Shown piece by piece: positions 1-9,129 of a DNA stretch of 59,269 nt. The stretch covers positions 1-59,269 of the forward strand of contig NZ_CALIMS010000014.1 of assembly GCF_938045345.1 (NCBI RefSeq), read 5' to 3'. The notes under the pieces were generated by a model. It was given only the letters and a program-made list of their open reading frames with translations. It made no database searches and had not been told where the DNA came from. Numbering within the stretch: the first letter of the stretch is position 1; every line of letters starts with the position of its first letter. The position numbers and the translations under genes were made by a program. Source of the DNA: an uncultured Campylobacter sp. Its GTDB lineage: Bacteria; Campylobacterota; Campylobacteria; Campylobacterales; Campylobacteraceae.

Positions 1-764
1 CCCGTTAGGCCGCTGTCGTGAAGCGAGCTGTGATTTACGTAGCGGCCGGTCGGGTTGATGTAGATGATAGTCTTGCTTTTGTCGTAAAGCTCCTTCGGAA
101 GCCCCGCCGAATCGATCAAATTTCCGATCAGATCTCGGACGCGCTCGATGCTCATACTCTCGACGCATGGCGCGGAAACCACGATCGTATGGATGCTTTG
201 CGGCTTGCACTCCTCAAAATTGCTCTTCGTGCCGTAATCGACGCTAACCTGCGTCTTAATATCGACGCCAAGCTCGTTAGGATGGGATTTTGCGTAGGCA
301 TAAACGTGATCGCAAAGCGCTCTTGCGTAGGTAATCGCCGCCGGCATAAAATTTTTCGTTTCGCAGCTTGCGAAGCCGAACATTATGCCCTGATCTCCCG
401 CTCCGATCTCGCCGCCCTCTTGATCGACGCCTTGGTTGATGTCGGGGCTTTGCTGGTTTAAAAATACGTCCACTTGCAGATCCTGTGGGTGCAAGCACTG
501 TGCGCGCGTGAAGTAGGGGTTGTCGTTGTAGCCGATCTCGCCAAGCGCACCCTTTACGATGTGGCGATAATCGTCGTGGGTAAAATCGACCTTGGCGTTT
601 ACTTCGCCGCCGATTACTACGTGTTTGCCTGCGATGAAAACCTCCGCCGCGACGCGTCCGTTGGGATCTTGTTTTAAAATTTCATCCACGATGCTATCTG
701 CGATGATATCGGCGCACTTATCCGGATGTCCGGGGCTTACTACTTCGCTTGTGAATAGATACAT
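1..764 (-). CDS. metK: S-adenosylmethionine synthetase, N-terminal part (runs off the left edge)
   Basis: Makes S-adenosylmethionine from methionine and ATP in the cytoplasm. Reading the minus strand from ATG at 764 gives about 254 codons before the window ends, roughly two thirds of the usual 380-400 residues. The stop codon is outside the window. Family signatures are visible: GHPDK at residues 12-16 (ATP and metal site) and GAGDQGIMFGFA at 122-133. The Shine-Dalgarno AGGAG lies 5 bases before the ATG. The gene is divergent from sstT, sharing a 144-base intergenic region. The same pair (Cj1096c/Cj1097) is neighbouring in C. jejuni, recalled from memory. Identity is secure; only the C-terminus is unseen. 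Confidence 0.97.
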   Translation of the reverse strand, partial: MYLFTSEVVSPGHPDKCADIIADSIVDEILKQDPNGRVAAEVFIAGKHVVIGGEVNAKVDFTHDDYRHIVKGALGEIGYNDNPYFTRAQCLHPQDLQVDVFLNQQSPDINQGVDQEGGEIGAGDQGIMFGFASCETKNFMPAAITYARALCDHVYAYAKSHPNELGVDIKTQVSVDYGTKSNFEECKPQSIHTIVVSAPCVESMSIERVRDLIGNLIDSAGLPKELYDKSKTIIYINPTGRYVNHSSLHDSGLT

Positions 765-908
765 ATCTGCTCCTGATTAAAATTTCGGGGCATTTTATCT
801 AACGAGGTTTTAAGATTAACTAAAAATTGCGGAATTTTGCCTAAATTTAAATGTGCTTAAATAAAATTTCGATATATTTCAAACGACGTTTTGATTGAAA
901 GGTAAAAA

Positions 909-2168
909 ATGAGTTCGATTCAAAAATTAGTAGCCAGCTACAAAGATAAAAATCTGGTGCTGCGTATAGTTACCGGCTTGATAATAGGCGCTATTTTGGG
1001 CTTTGCTGCGCGTTCCTCGGCGGGCAGCGTTACGGCCGAGCATACTCCGCTTTTGATAAGCTTGGTAAACTTCGCGGAAATTTTAGGAAATTTATTCGTA
1101 GGCGCCCTTAAGGCGGTAGCTCCGATTTTAGTTTTTATCTTGATCTTAAGCTCGATCGTAAATAAACAATACGGCAGTGCAAGCGGCTTAAAACGCGTGG
1201 TTGTTCTATATATTGTAGGCACCTTTTTAGCCTCGTGCGTGGGGGTAGCAGCCAGCTTTTTATTTCCGACGCAGCTTGCTCTAAGCAATGTCGGCGCGGC
1301 AGAAAATGCGGTCCCTGCGAGCGTTTGGATCGTGCTAAAAGATCTGCTTTTTAAGGTCGTAGATAATCCGCTAAACGCTATCGCGCACGGAAATTACGTA
1401 GGAATTTTAACTTGGGCGATAGGTCTTGGCGTCGCGCTTAAATTTTGCACTAATGAAACAAAGAAAATTTTTACCGATCTGAGCGAAGCGGTAACCAAAA
1501 TCGTGCAGTTCGTAATCCAGCTCGCGCCGTTTGGAATTTTCGGTCTAGTAGCTTCTACCGTGTATCAAACCGGCGTTGACGCGCTGCTTGGATATGCGCG
1601 AATCGTAGTCGTGCTCGTAGGCGCGATGGCGTTCGTAGCCCTCGTGGTAAATCCGCTCATCGTCTTTGTGGTGATTAAGAAAAATCCATATCCGCTCGTA
1701 TTTACCTGCCTACGCGAAAGCGGCCTCACAGCGTTTTTTACCCGCAGCTCGGCGGCGAATATCCCGGTAAATTTAAATTTATGCAAAAAGCTCGGCATCA
1801 GCGACGAGCTAAGCTCGATCTCGATCCCTTTGGGAGCTACGATAAATATGGCGGGCGCTGCGGTGGTAATCGCGATCTTAGCGCTTGCTGCGGCTCATAC
1901 GCTCGGCGTGCGCCCTGATTTTTGGACGGCGCTGCTGCTTTGCGTGGTCTCGGCGGTCGGTGCGTGCGGCGCTAGCGGCGTGCCAGGCGGCTCATTGATG
2001 CTGATACCGCTTGCGTGCTCGCTCTTTAATATCTCAAACGACATCGCAATGCAGGTAGTTGCGATCGGCTTTATCATCGGCGTGATCCAAGACTCAGTAG
2101 AAACCGCGATCAATAGCTCCACCGACGTAATTTTTACGGCGATCGCGTCGCAAAGTATGCAAAAATAA
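909..2168 (+). CDS. sstT: Serine/threonine:sodium symporter SstT
   Basis: Inner-membrane sodium-coupled importer of serine and threonine, dicarboxylate/amino acid:cation symporter (DAACS) family. The 419-residue length matches E. coli SstT (about 414). The protein is hydrophobic throughout. The family core is visible near residues 275-325: a serine-rich loop (RSSAANIPVNLNLCKKLGI) followed by SISIPLGATINMAGAAVVI, the conserved hairpin and helix 7 motif that binds substrate and sodium. Start ATG at 909 has AAAGG about 6 bases upstream. It is followed by a strong intrinsic terminator, so it is probably transcribed alone. Serine is a main carbon source in campylobacters, which fits this role. In C. 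jejuni pyrB lies next; it is absent here. Confidence 0.95.
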   Translation: MSSIQKLVASYKDKNLVLRIVTGLIIGAILGFAARSSAGSVTAEHTPLLISLVNFAEILGNLFVGALKAVAPILVFILILSSIVNKQYGSASGLKRVVVLYIVGTFLASCVGVAASFLFPTQLALSNVGAAENAVPASVWIVLKDLLFKVVDNPLNAIAHGNYVGILTWAIGLGVALKFCTNETKKIFTDLSEAVTKIVQFVIQLAPFGIFGLVASTVYQTGVDALLGYARIVVVLVGAMAFVALVVNPLIVFVVIKKNPYPLVFTCLRESGLTAFFTRSSAANIPVNLNLCKKLGISDELSSISIPLGATINMAGAAVVIAILALAAAHTLGVRPDFWTALLLCVVSAVGACGASGVPGGSLMLIPLACSLFNISNDIAMQVVAIGFIIGVIQDSVETAINSSTDVIFTAIASQSMQK

Positions 2169-2184
2169 CTCACCTTAAAATTTT

Positions 2185-2223
2185 ACCGCGATTTCCGCTA
2201 GGGCGGCGGATCTCGCGGTTTTT
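2185..2223 (+). terminator. Rho-independent terminator after sstT
   Basis: Two-part stem: ACCGCGA (2185-2191) pairs with TCGCGGT (2213-2219), and inside it TCCGC (2194-2198) pairs with GCGGA (2206-2210). It is followed immediately by a run of four Ts and then an A/T-only stretch. It lies 17 bases past the sstT stop, as expected for a terminator of that gene. Confidence 0.88.
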
Positions 2224-2279
2224 AAAATTTTACTTATTCTTTTTTGATAAAATTATCCAAAAATTTTAAAAGGAAATCG

Positions 2280-4157
2280 ATGAATTGGAATTTAGGCGAG
2301 CTGTTTGCAAACGAAGCGGAATTCGGCGGCGCGATAGATAGCGCGGCTGCGCAGGCTCGGAATTTTGAAGCTAAATTTAAAGACGGGTTGCACGCTCTTA
2401 GCGCGGAGGAGTTTTTAGGCGCGCTTGAGCTTTATGAGAGCATCAGCGAGCAGATCGGCAAGATAATGAGCTTTGCGCATCTAAGATTCGCGCTAGATAC
2501 GAGCTTAGGTGCTCAGCAGGCCAAGACGGAGCAGGCTTGCAACGACATTTCGCAGAGCCTGCTTTTTTTCGAGCTCGAGTTTAACGAGCTTGACGGCGCA
2601 AAACAGGACGAATTTATCGCAGGGAGCGGGAGATTCAGATATTATTTGAGCCTGCTTAAGCAGCGCAAGGCCCATCAGCTAAGCCTGCCGCAAGAAAGCG
2701 TGCTTTTAAAAACTTCTCCCGTGAGCGGCGAGGCGTTTTCGCGGCTTTTTGACGAAAGCATGGCGCGGATGAGCTTTGATTTTCGCGGGCAAAAGCTCGG
2801 CGAAGAGGAAATTTTAAGTCTGCTTCATAGCCCTGATCGCGAGGTGCGAAAGGACGCCGCAGCCTCGCTAAGCGCGGTGCTGCAGCAGAACTCCCACCTG
2901 CTTGGCTACATCTACAATATGATCAAAACCGATCTTAAAATTCGCTGCGAGCTGCGCGGCTACGATAAAGCCGAGGCGGTGATGCATGAGGAAAATCAGA
3001 TAAACATCGCAAGCGTCGATGCGCTGATCGCAGAGACGGAGCGAAGCTTCGCTCTGGTCGGCAAATTTTACGCTAAAAAGCGCGAAATTTTAGGCTACGA
3101 CGCGCTGTATGATTACGACAGATACGCTCCGCTCGGCGGCGATGAGAGCGAGTTTAGCTTCGAGCAGGCTAAGCAGATCGTGCTAGCGGCGTTTGAAAAA
3201 TTTAGCCCGAAATTTAAGCATATCGCACAGACGGCGTTTGAGCAAAACTGGATCGATGCGATGCCCGCGCAAAATAAGCAAAGCGGCGCGTTTTCTCATT
3301 CGGGCTCGCGCGATACGCACCCATTCGTGCTTTTAAATTTCACGCGCAAGCGCCGCGACGTATTTACTCTCGCGCACGAGCTGGGGCACGCGATACATCA
3401 GTATCTAAGCTACGGCGTTGGCTATTTTAACTCCTTTACGCCGCTAACGACGGCAGAGACTGCGTCGGTGTTTTGCGAGATGCTGGTGTTTGATTATATG
3501 CGCGAAAATTTTTCAAATTTAAACGGCTCGCAAAATTTTAAACGTGATGCTTGGCAAGAGGCCCAGGGCGGTGAAATTCCAAACGAACACGCCGTAAAAC
3601 GCGCCGCTTCGCAAAGCTTTGCGGGTTCGTGCGAATACGCAGCACGCGATACGGATACGCTCTCGCAGACCGCAAGCGATAAGACCGCGCTAAAAGCGAT
3701 GCTTGCGGCAAAGATCGAGGATATCTTCGCGACGCTTTACCGCCAGATCGGATTTACGACCTTTGAGCGGCGCGTGCATGCAAGCGCGGATGAGCTAAGC
3801 ACGGGGCAAATAGACGAGCTTTGGATGGAGGAGTCGCGCAAGATGTTTGCGGGCGAGCTAATCTTGCAGGATCATTACAAAAGCTGGTGGAGCTACATCC
3901 CGCACTTCATCCACTCGCCGTTTTACTGCTACTCCTACGCCTACGCGCAGCTTTTGGTGCTTGCGCTTTACGGGTTGTATAAAAGCGGCAGGCTCGAAAA
4001 TTTCGTTCAAATTTACACCGAGTTTTTAAGCTCGGGCGGCAGCGACGAGCCGCAAAAGCTAGTGGCAAAATTCGGCTTTGATATCAATAAAAGCGAGTTT
4101 TGGCGCATCGGTATAGAGCAGGTTGCGGCGCTTGTAGATGAGTTTGTGAGGGGTTAG
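2280..4157 (+). CDS. pepF: Oligoendopeptidase F family M3 zinc metallopeptidase
   Basis: Cytoplasmic zinc peptidase that degrades oligopeptides. The zinc-binding HELGH sits at residues 366-370 and a downstream glutamate (in TAETASVFCEML) about 25 residues later completes the M3-type HExxH...E site. The C-terminal part has the family's aromatic-rich Y-S-Y-A-Y-A segment. At 625 residues it is of normal length (about 600). I chose ATG 2280 because AAGGA lies 6 bases before it; an in-frame ATG at 2244 has no ribosome site. No signal peptide is visible. Only 1 base separates it from the next gene, so it opens an operon with the small protein, helicase and truB. Orthologue of Cj1099 by position. 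Confidence 0.93.
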   Translation: MNWNLGELFANEAEFGGAIDSAAAQARNFEAKFKDGLHALSAEEFLGALELYESISEQIGKIMSFAHLRFALDTSLGAQQAKTEQACNDISQSLLFFELEFNELDGAKQDEFIAGSGRFRYYLSLLKQRKAHQLSLPQESVLLKTSPVSGEAFSRLFDESMARMSFDFRGQKLGEEEILSLLHSPDREVRKDAAASLSAVLQQNSHLLGYIYNMIKTDLKIRCELRGYDKAEAVMHEENQINIASVDALIAETERSFALVGKFYAKKREILGYDALYDYDRYAPLGGDESEFSFEQAKQIVLAAFEKFSPKFKHIAQTAFEQNWIDAMPAQNKQSGAFSHSGSRDTHPFVLLNFTRKRRDVFTLAHELGHAIHQYLSYGVGYFNSFTPLTTAETASVFCEMLVFDYMRENFSNLNGSQNFKRDAWQEAQGGEIPNEHAVKRAASQSFAGSCEYAARDTDTLSQTASDKTALKAMLAAKIEDIFATLYRQIGFTTFERRVHASADELSTGQIDELWMEESRKMFAGELILQDHYKSWWSYIPHFIHSPFYCYSYAYAQLLVLALYGLYKSGRLENFVQIYTEFLSSGGSDEPQKLVAKFGFDINKSEFWRIGIEQVAALVDEFVRG

Positions 4158-4158
4158 G

Positions 4159-4566
4159 ATGATAGATAAAATTTTAAAAGACGATAAATTTATCGCTGCG
4201 AGCAGCGCAAATATAGGCGCGGTTTTGGATTACGTTTTAGCTCTTGGATATGGATTTGGCATCGTTGCGAGGACGGATCAGATAAAATTTGACCCGCCGC
4301 TGCCGGAGGAAATTTTAAAAAGCTTCAAAATGCCCGCGATCTTTTTGCAGTTGGAGGAATACACGCTTTCTAGCGCGCATCTTAGCAAGGATGAGCTGGT
4401 TTTCGAGGCGGGCTTTGGGCCGCAGGATTTTGCAAGCACGCTTAGCGTGCCGTTTTACGCGGTTTTGCAGATCGTCGTGGACGGCAAGCCCATCGCGGTA
4501 AATTTTTCTCGTCCCGAGTCCGAGTGGCTTAAGCGCGAAAAATCGCGTAAAATTTTTTCAAAATGA
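4159..4566 (+). CDS. Small SspB-like protein, candidate protease adaptor
   Basis: 135 residues, normally annotated as hypothetical in Campylobacter (Cj1100 position, from memory). What can be seen: an N-terminal amphipathic helix (residues about 16-32, ANIGAVLDYVLALGYGFGI), a beta-rich middle with LPEE, then KDELVFEAGFG near 75-85, SVPFYAVLQIVVDGK near 93-107, and a conserved-looking F-x-R-P-E end. That order and spacing matches SspB, the ClpX adaptor for ssrA-tagged proteins: helix, strand pair, an N-D/E-x-x-F-x-A-x-F-G strand, then V-S-V-P-x-x-A-V-L-x-I. This is fold-level pattern matching by eye, not a database hit. It lacks the long acidic tail and ClpX-binding peptide of E. coli SspB. 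It lies between pepF (1-base gap) and the helicase (ATGA overlap). Confidence 0.85.
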   Translation: MIDKILKDDKFIAASSANIGAVLDYVLALGYGFGIVARTDQIKFDPPLPEEILKSFKMPAIFLQLEEYTLSSAHLSKDELVFEAGFGPQDFASTLSVPFYAVLQIVVDGKPIAVNFSRPESEWLKREKSRKIFSK

Positions 4567-6623
4567 GCGATATTTTAGAAGGTCTTAATCCCGCTCAGCG
4601 CGAGGCTGCGAGCCACGTTGACGGAGCGATGTTAATCTTAGCGGGTGCAGGCAGTGGCAAAACTAAAACGATCACCGCGCGCCTTGCCTATCTGCTCGCA
4701 AACGGCGTGCCTGCGGAAAATACTCTCACGCTTACGTTTACGAACAAAGCCGCCGCCGAGATGCGCTCGCGAGCGCTTAATCTGATAAGCGGGCTAAATT
4801 TAAGCAGCGTGCCGCTTTTGTGCACCTTTCATAAATTTGGGCTTTTGTTTTTAAAATTTCATATTAGTGAGCTTGGGCGTAGCGCAAACTTCCAAGTAAT
4901 CGATACTGACGATAAGAAAAAGATCATCAAGGGCTTTGAGATAAATTTACCCACGTCACTATTAGCAGCCAAAATTTCAACCTATAAAAATTCCCTAATC
5001 GCCCCCAAAGATATCGACGAGCTTCTAAAGGGCGAAGAGGACGAGCTAAGCAGGATGTATAGCGGATTTTACGCGCATTGCGCTGATGTGTATAAGCGCT
5101 ACGAGGCGTATTTGGCGGCGAATAATCTGGTGGATTTCGATGATCTGCTGATCTTGCCGTATAAAATTTTAAGCGCGAATGAGCGGCTATGCGATGAAAT
5201 TTCGCGCCGTTACGCCTACATCACGGTCGATGAGTATCAGGACACCAACGACATTCAATTCAAGCTGCTGCAAAAGCTCTGCACCGCGCACGAAAACCTC
5301 GTAGTAGTGGGTGATGACGATCAGAGTATCTACGGCTGGCGCGGCGCGCGGATAGAAAATATTCTAAATTTTAAAGATCAGTTCTCAAACGTAAAATTTA
5401 TTAAACTCGAGCAGAACTACCGCTCCACGGATGAAATTTTAAATGCCGCAAACGAGCTCATTTCGCACAACAAAAACCGCCTCGGCAAGAGCCTTACTAG
5501 CATGAACGGCGGCGGCGAAAAGATCGAAATTTTGCGCTCGGACGAAGAGAGTATCGAGGCGGCAAAGATCGCAGAAGCTATCAAAAAGCTGCTTTCAAGC
5601 GGCGTAGCGCCCTCTCAAATCGCCGTGCTTTACCGAGTAAACGCTCTTTCGCGCGCGCTAGAAGAGGGGCTGAATCGCGCCAAAATCCCGTACAAAATGG
5701 TAGGCGGCGTGAAATTTTACGAGCGAGCCGAGATCAAGGACACGATCGCCTATCTACGCTTGGTAAACGACGAGCACGACGACTTTTCGATGAGGCGGAT
5801 CATAAACGTGCCCAAACGCGGCATCGGCAAGGTCTCGCTGGCAAAGCTCGAGGAGCTTTCGCGCCTGCGACTTATCAGTCTATTTGACGCTTTTAGCGAG
5901 CCGGACGCGGGGCTTAGCGCCAAGGCGGCGCAGGCTCTAGCGGAGCTTAAAAGCGGCATCGCTTCTATCTCCGCGCTAGCCGATACTATCAAAAAAATAG
6001 ACGCTTTGGAGTCCGCTTTCGGGCTAAAGGCTTACTACGCCTCGCTTCCAGACGGCGCCGATCGGGTAGCGAACATCGACGAGTTTTTGGCTATGCTAAA
6101 GGACGAAGCTAGCAATAAGCCAGATTTTGATCTGGCGGAATTTTTAAACGAGCTTAGCCTTCTTAGCGATCAAGACGCCGTATCTGGCGATGCGATAAAC
6201 ATAATGAGCGTGCACGCAAGCAAGGGGCTTGAGTTCGAGCATCTTTTCGTAATCGGGCTGGAGGAGGGGTTTTTCCCGCTTTTGGGCGACAGCAATGATA
6301 TCGAGGAGGAGCGCAGACTCGCATACGTAGCGATTACGCGCGCCAAGCGCACGCTTACGCTTAGCTTTGCTGCTAGCCGCTTTTATCGCGGCAAGCGCGA
6401 GAGGCTTGATGCGAGCAGGTTTATAGCCGAGGCGGGTTTGGTGGCTAAAGAGCCGCCGCGCGAGCAAAGTAGCGGCTTTAGCAAGGGCGAGCTTATCAAA
6501 CACAAACTCTTTGGCATCGGACAGATTACGGCGGTAAACGGCGATCGACTCACTATAAATTTCGGCGGAATTTCGCGCGTGATAATGTCAAATTTCGTAG
6601 AAAAGATCGGCACTTATGAATAG
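4563..6623 (+). CDS. uvrD: UvrD/PcrA/Rep-type superfamily 1A DNA helicase
   Basis: ATP-driven 3'-5' DNA helicase acting in repair and in restarting or clearing replication forks. Motifs in order: Walker A AGAGSGKT at residues 27-34, TFTNKAAAEM (motif Ia), Walker B VDEYQDTND at about 222-230, GDDDQSIYGWRGA at about 250 (motif III), NYRST (motif IV), MSVHASKGLEF (motif V) and YVAITRAKRTL (motif VI). The last 45 residues (LIKHKLFGIGQITAV onward) look like the Tudor-like C-terminal domain that contacts RNA polymerase in UvrD and PcrA. Length 686 is normal. Its start overlaps the upstream stop (ATGA) and its end overlaps truB by 8 bases, so translation is coupled. It could equally be called pcrA or rep. 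Confidence 0.95.
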   Translation: MSDILEGLNPAQREAASHVDGAMLILAGAGSGKTKTITARLAYLLANGVPAENTLTLTFTNKAAAEMRSRALNLISGLNLSSVPLLCTFHKFGLLFLKFHISELGRSANFQVIDTDDKKKIIKGFEINLPTSLLAAKISTYKNSLIAPKDIDELLKGEEDELSRMYSGFYAHCADVYKRYEAYLAANNLVDFDDLLILPYKILSANERLCDEISRRYAYITVDEYQDTNDIQFKLLQKLCTAHENLVVVGDDDQSIYGWRGARIENILNFKDQFSNVKFIKLEQNYRSTDEILNAANELISHNKNRLGKSLTSMNGGGEKIEILRSDEESIEAAKIAEAIKKLLSSGVAPSQIAVLYRVNALSRALEEGLNRAKIPYKMVGGVKFYERAEIKDTIAYLRLVNDEHDDFSMRRIINVPKRGIGKVSLAKLEELSRLRLISLFDAFSEPDAGLSAKAAQALAELKSGIASISALADTIKKIDALESAFGLKAYYASLPDGADRVANIDEFLAMLKDEASNKPDFDLAEFLNELSLLSDQDAVSGDAINIMSVHASKGLEFEHLFVIGLEEGFFPLLGDSNDIEEERRLAYVAITRAKRTLTLSFAASRFYRGKRERLDASRFIAEAGLVAKEPPREQSSGFSKGELIKHKLFGIGQITAVNGDRLTINFGGISRVIMSNFVEKIGTYE

Positions 6624-7464
6624 ATTGTTTTTGGCGGACAAGCCCGCGGGCATCGGCAGCAATAAATTTTTAAGCACTCTTAAGCGTAAATACGGCGTGA
6701 AAAAGGCGGGCTTTAGCGGCACGCTCGATCCTTTCGCGAGCGGCGCGCTGATCGTGGCTTTCGGGCAATACGCGCGCTTTTTTAGGTTTTTAAAAAAGGA
6801 GCCAAAAGTTTACGCCGCGACGCTGTGGTTGGGCGCACAAAGCCCAAGCGGCGATAACGAAAACATAGGGCGCGTGGAACAAATCCCGCCGCTTTCGCGT
6901 GAAATTTTAGACGCTGCGGTGGCGCAAATGCGCGGCGAGATAAAATTTATTCCGCCCGCTTTCAGCGCCAAGAAAATTGGCGGCGTGCGTGCATACAAGC
7001 TCGCTCGCGCGGGCGAAGAGGTGAGCCTAAAAGAGAGCTCGATGCGGGTTTTTGATGCCGAAATTTTAAGCTACGCTCACCCCTTCGTGAGTTTTCGCGT
7101 CGCACTAAGCGAGGGCGGCTACGTGCGCTCTTTTGCGCAAATTTTAGCAGAAAAGCTAGGCGTTTGCGGTACACTTAGCGCGCTTAGGCGGGAGAGCGAG
7201 GGAGTTTTTGACCTGCAAGATCCGCGCTTTGCGGACGAGGCGGCGCTAAATCCGCTCGAGTTTTTGGATCTTAAGCCTAACTTTTACGACGGCGACGCGC
7301 GCGACGTGATCTTGGGCAAGAAGCTCGCCGCAAAGGATCTGGCGAGCCGCATGGACGGGCGCTACCTGCTTATCTGCGGCGATTTTTACTCGATCATCGA
7401 GATTGGCGCGGGCGAGGTGAGGTATCTTTGGAATGACGTCCCGATCGCGGTCGGCGCGTTTTAA
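6616..7464 (+). CDS. truB: tRNA pseudouridine-55 synthase
   Basis: Converts U55 in the T-loop of tRNAs to pseudouridine. The catalytic aspartate is D38 in the signature GTLDPFASGALIVAFG (residues 35-50), and KxxxxxxKP-type nucleotide-contact residues occur near the N-terminus (LADKPAGIGSNKFL). Downstream, FIPPAFSAKKIGGVRAYKLAR near 114-134 is also a TruB hallmark. 282 residues, close to the bacterial norm. Start ATG 6616 overlaps the helicase end by 8 bases. In C. jejuni csrA follows directly; here a 796-base non-coding stretch follows instead. Confidence 0.96.
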   Translation: MNRLFLADKPAGIGSNKFLSTLKRKYGVKKAGFSGTLDPFASGALIVAFGQYARFFRFLKKEPKVYAATLWLGAQSPSGDNENIGRVEQIPPLSREILDAAVAQMRGEIKFIPPAFSAKKIGGVRAYKLARAGEEVSLKESSMRVFDAEILSYAHPFVSFRVALSEGGYVRSFAQILAEKLGVCGTLSALRRESEGVFDLQDPRFADEAALNPLEFLDLKPNFYDGDARDVILGKKLAAKDLASRMDGRYLLICGDFYSIIEIGAGEVRYLWNDVPIAVGAF

Positions 7465-8260
7465 TCAGCACCTCTAGCCTGCGACGGAATTTTGATCGGG
7501 CGGTTCGAGCTTGAATTTCGACGATCATAAATACGGCGCGTTTTAAATTTGCTAGCATAGCGCTCCGCCATGTGCGGCTAAATTTTATCGCGAGCGGCGG
7601 CGGGGATTGCGTTCTTTCGTTGCGCACGGATCGTAAATCGGCCTTAAGCGGTATAAATTTCAACGCACGGCGGACGGTAGCCGCTCGCAAAAAGGAATAA
7701 AATTTCGAAACCCAAATTTAAATGCGGCGGAGCGGCGTTTAAATTTACTTGTGCCGCGCGATGGTGAAGCGCCGCGAGATTAAAATTTGACGATTTAAAA
7801 AGCGCGCAGGTTTGGGCTTATTGCGGCGCAGCAAGCAGCTTTTGTCGAATGAAATTTCGGCTTGCGGTAATTCGTAGTATGCGCCGACGGGTTTGATTTT
7901 GCAGCGGGCGGCGTATCGCCAAGCTAAATTTGCGACTTAGCGCGGTGCGACTAGAATTTTGCCGGCTTGGAATTTTAATCGCTAAGATAGATTTGCGCCG
8001 CGAGTTGAAATTTAACTCGCGCGTTGCGGATTTAAAATTCCGCGCTTTATAAAATTTACGTATCGAGCGCCGCGATCGCGGGTTAAATTCCGCGGCGCGC
8101 ACTTCACGGAACGCGGTTTTGAATTTTGATCGCACTGGACAGGGCGTGCCGCAGGCTGAAATTTAACTTGCGCACGGATTTAAAATTTTAATCGCGCTAG
8201 ATGGGCTTGCCGCGGGTTAAATTTAACGCAAACGCGCCAAGGCGCAGAAGGAGTAAAATT
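7465..8260. other. 796-base stretch without a recognisable gene (expected csrA position)
   Basis: No frame gives a credible protein. Open frames on the minus strand are arginine-rich and lack ribosome sites. By hand count it holds about 21 RAATTY hexamers, far above chance (about 1 per 1000 bases for random DNA). I looked for CsrA (a 60-75 residue protein starting M-L-I-L-S/T-R-K) in the forward frames and did not find it. The stretch may be a decayed csrA or an expanded intergenic region. Confidence 0.7.
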
Positions 8261-9004
8261 TTGAAAGCTTATGCAAAGATCAATGTTTTTTTAAAAGTCG
8301 TCGGTACGCGCGGTGGCTACCACGAGATCGCCTCGCGCTTCGTGCTGCGCAGGGAGCTGTTTGATGAGATAGGCTTCGAGCGCGCGAGCGGCTTTGTGCT
8401 TGAATGTGACTCCGCACAGATCGCGGACAATATAATTTTAAAAGCCAAGGCGGCGCTTGAGCAGGCGGGCTTTGCGCGCGAGCTTGCGGAGTTTTTTGGC
8501 TCGCACAAGATCGTGCTTAAAAAGCATATTCCGATCGGCGCGGGTCTTGGGGGCGGCAGTAGCGATGCGGCGGCGTTTTTGCGACTTGCGAACGAGGAAT
8601 TAAATTTAAAAATTTCGCGCGAGCGGCTTATAGCGATCGCGCAAAATATCGGCGCGGACGTCGCGTTTTTTGTTAGCGGACTTGAGGCTGCGAACGTGCG
8701 CGGTATCGGCGAGATCATCGAGCCTTTCGAGGACCGCCTGCCTGCGATCGAAATTTTAACACCCGCGATCTTTTGCTCCACCGGCGCGGTTTATAACGAG
8801 TTTCGCGCAAGTTTTATGCAAAACATAAATGCCGCGCAGGCGCAAGAGATGTTGCGTTTAAGCAGCGAGCAGCTGCTAGCGCGATACGGCGGCTTTCAGC
8901 TAAACGATCTTTTCGCGCCGTGCATAAAGCTATATCCGCAGATGGATAGGTACCGCGATATGTTTCTAAGCGGCAGCGGTAGCAGCGTGTTTTTCTTAAA
9001 ATAA
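8261..9004 (+). CDS. ispE: 4-diphosphocytidyl-2-C-methyl-D-erythritol kinase
   Basis: ATP-dependent kinase of the MEP pathway to isoprenoid precursors, upstream of IspG (46169 in this window). GHMP-kinase architecture: N-terminal KAYAKINVFLKV with the catalytic lysine region, and the glycine-rich ATP loop PIGAGLGGGSSDAAAF at residues 91-106. The C-terminal GSGSSVFF near 240 is the family's third motif. I start at TTG 8261, which has AAGGAG 7 bases upstream and begins exactly at the conserved N-terminus. An upstream in-frame ATG at 8201 would add 20 basic residues with no support. 247 residues, on the short side (E. coli 283). Same position as Cj1104. Confidence 0.93.
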   Translation: MKAYAKINVFLKVVGTRGGYHEIASRFVLRRELFDEIGFERASGFVLECDSAQIADNIILKAKAALEQAGFARELAEFFGSHKIVLKKHIPIGAGLGGGSSDAAAFLRLANEELNLKISRERLIAIAQNIGADVAFFVSGLEAANVRGIGEIIEPFEDRLPAIEILTPAIFCSTGAVYNEFRASFMQNINAAQAQEMLRLSSEQLLARYGGFQLNDLFAPCIKLYPQMDRYRDMFLSGSGSSVFFLK

Positions 9005-9129
9005 GAATTCCAAGGCGCGCGGTTAAAATTTAAAAGCTAAATTTAAAGATAAAATTTAAAATTCGCTCGCCCGCTTTTAAATTTAAGCAAAAACGGGCTA
9101 AGCTTAGGACTAAATTTAGAAGGAAAAAG

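Noticed and set aside
7818..8135. Minus-strand 105-codon open frame between truB and ispE
   Set aside because: Arginine- and serine-rich, with AAATTT words read as Lys-Phe/Asn-Phe, no ribosome site and no recognisable content; looks like chance.
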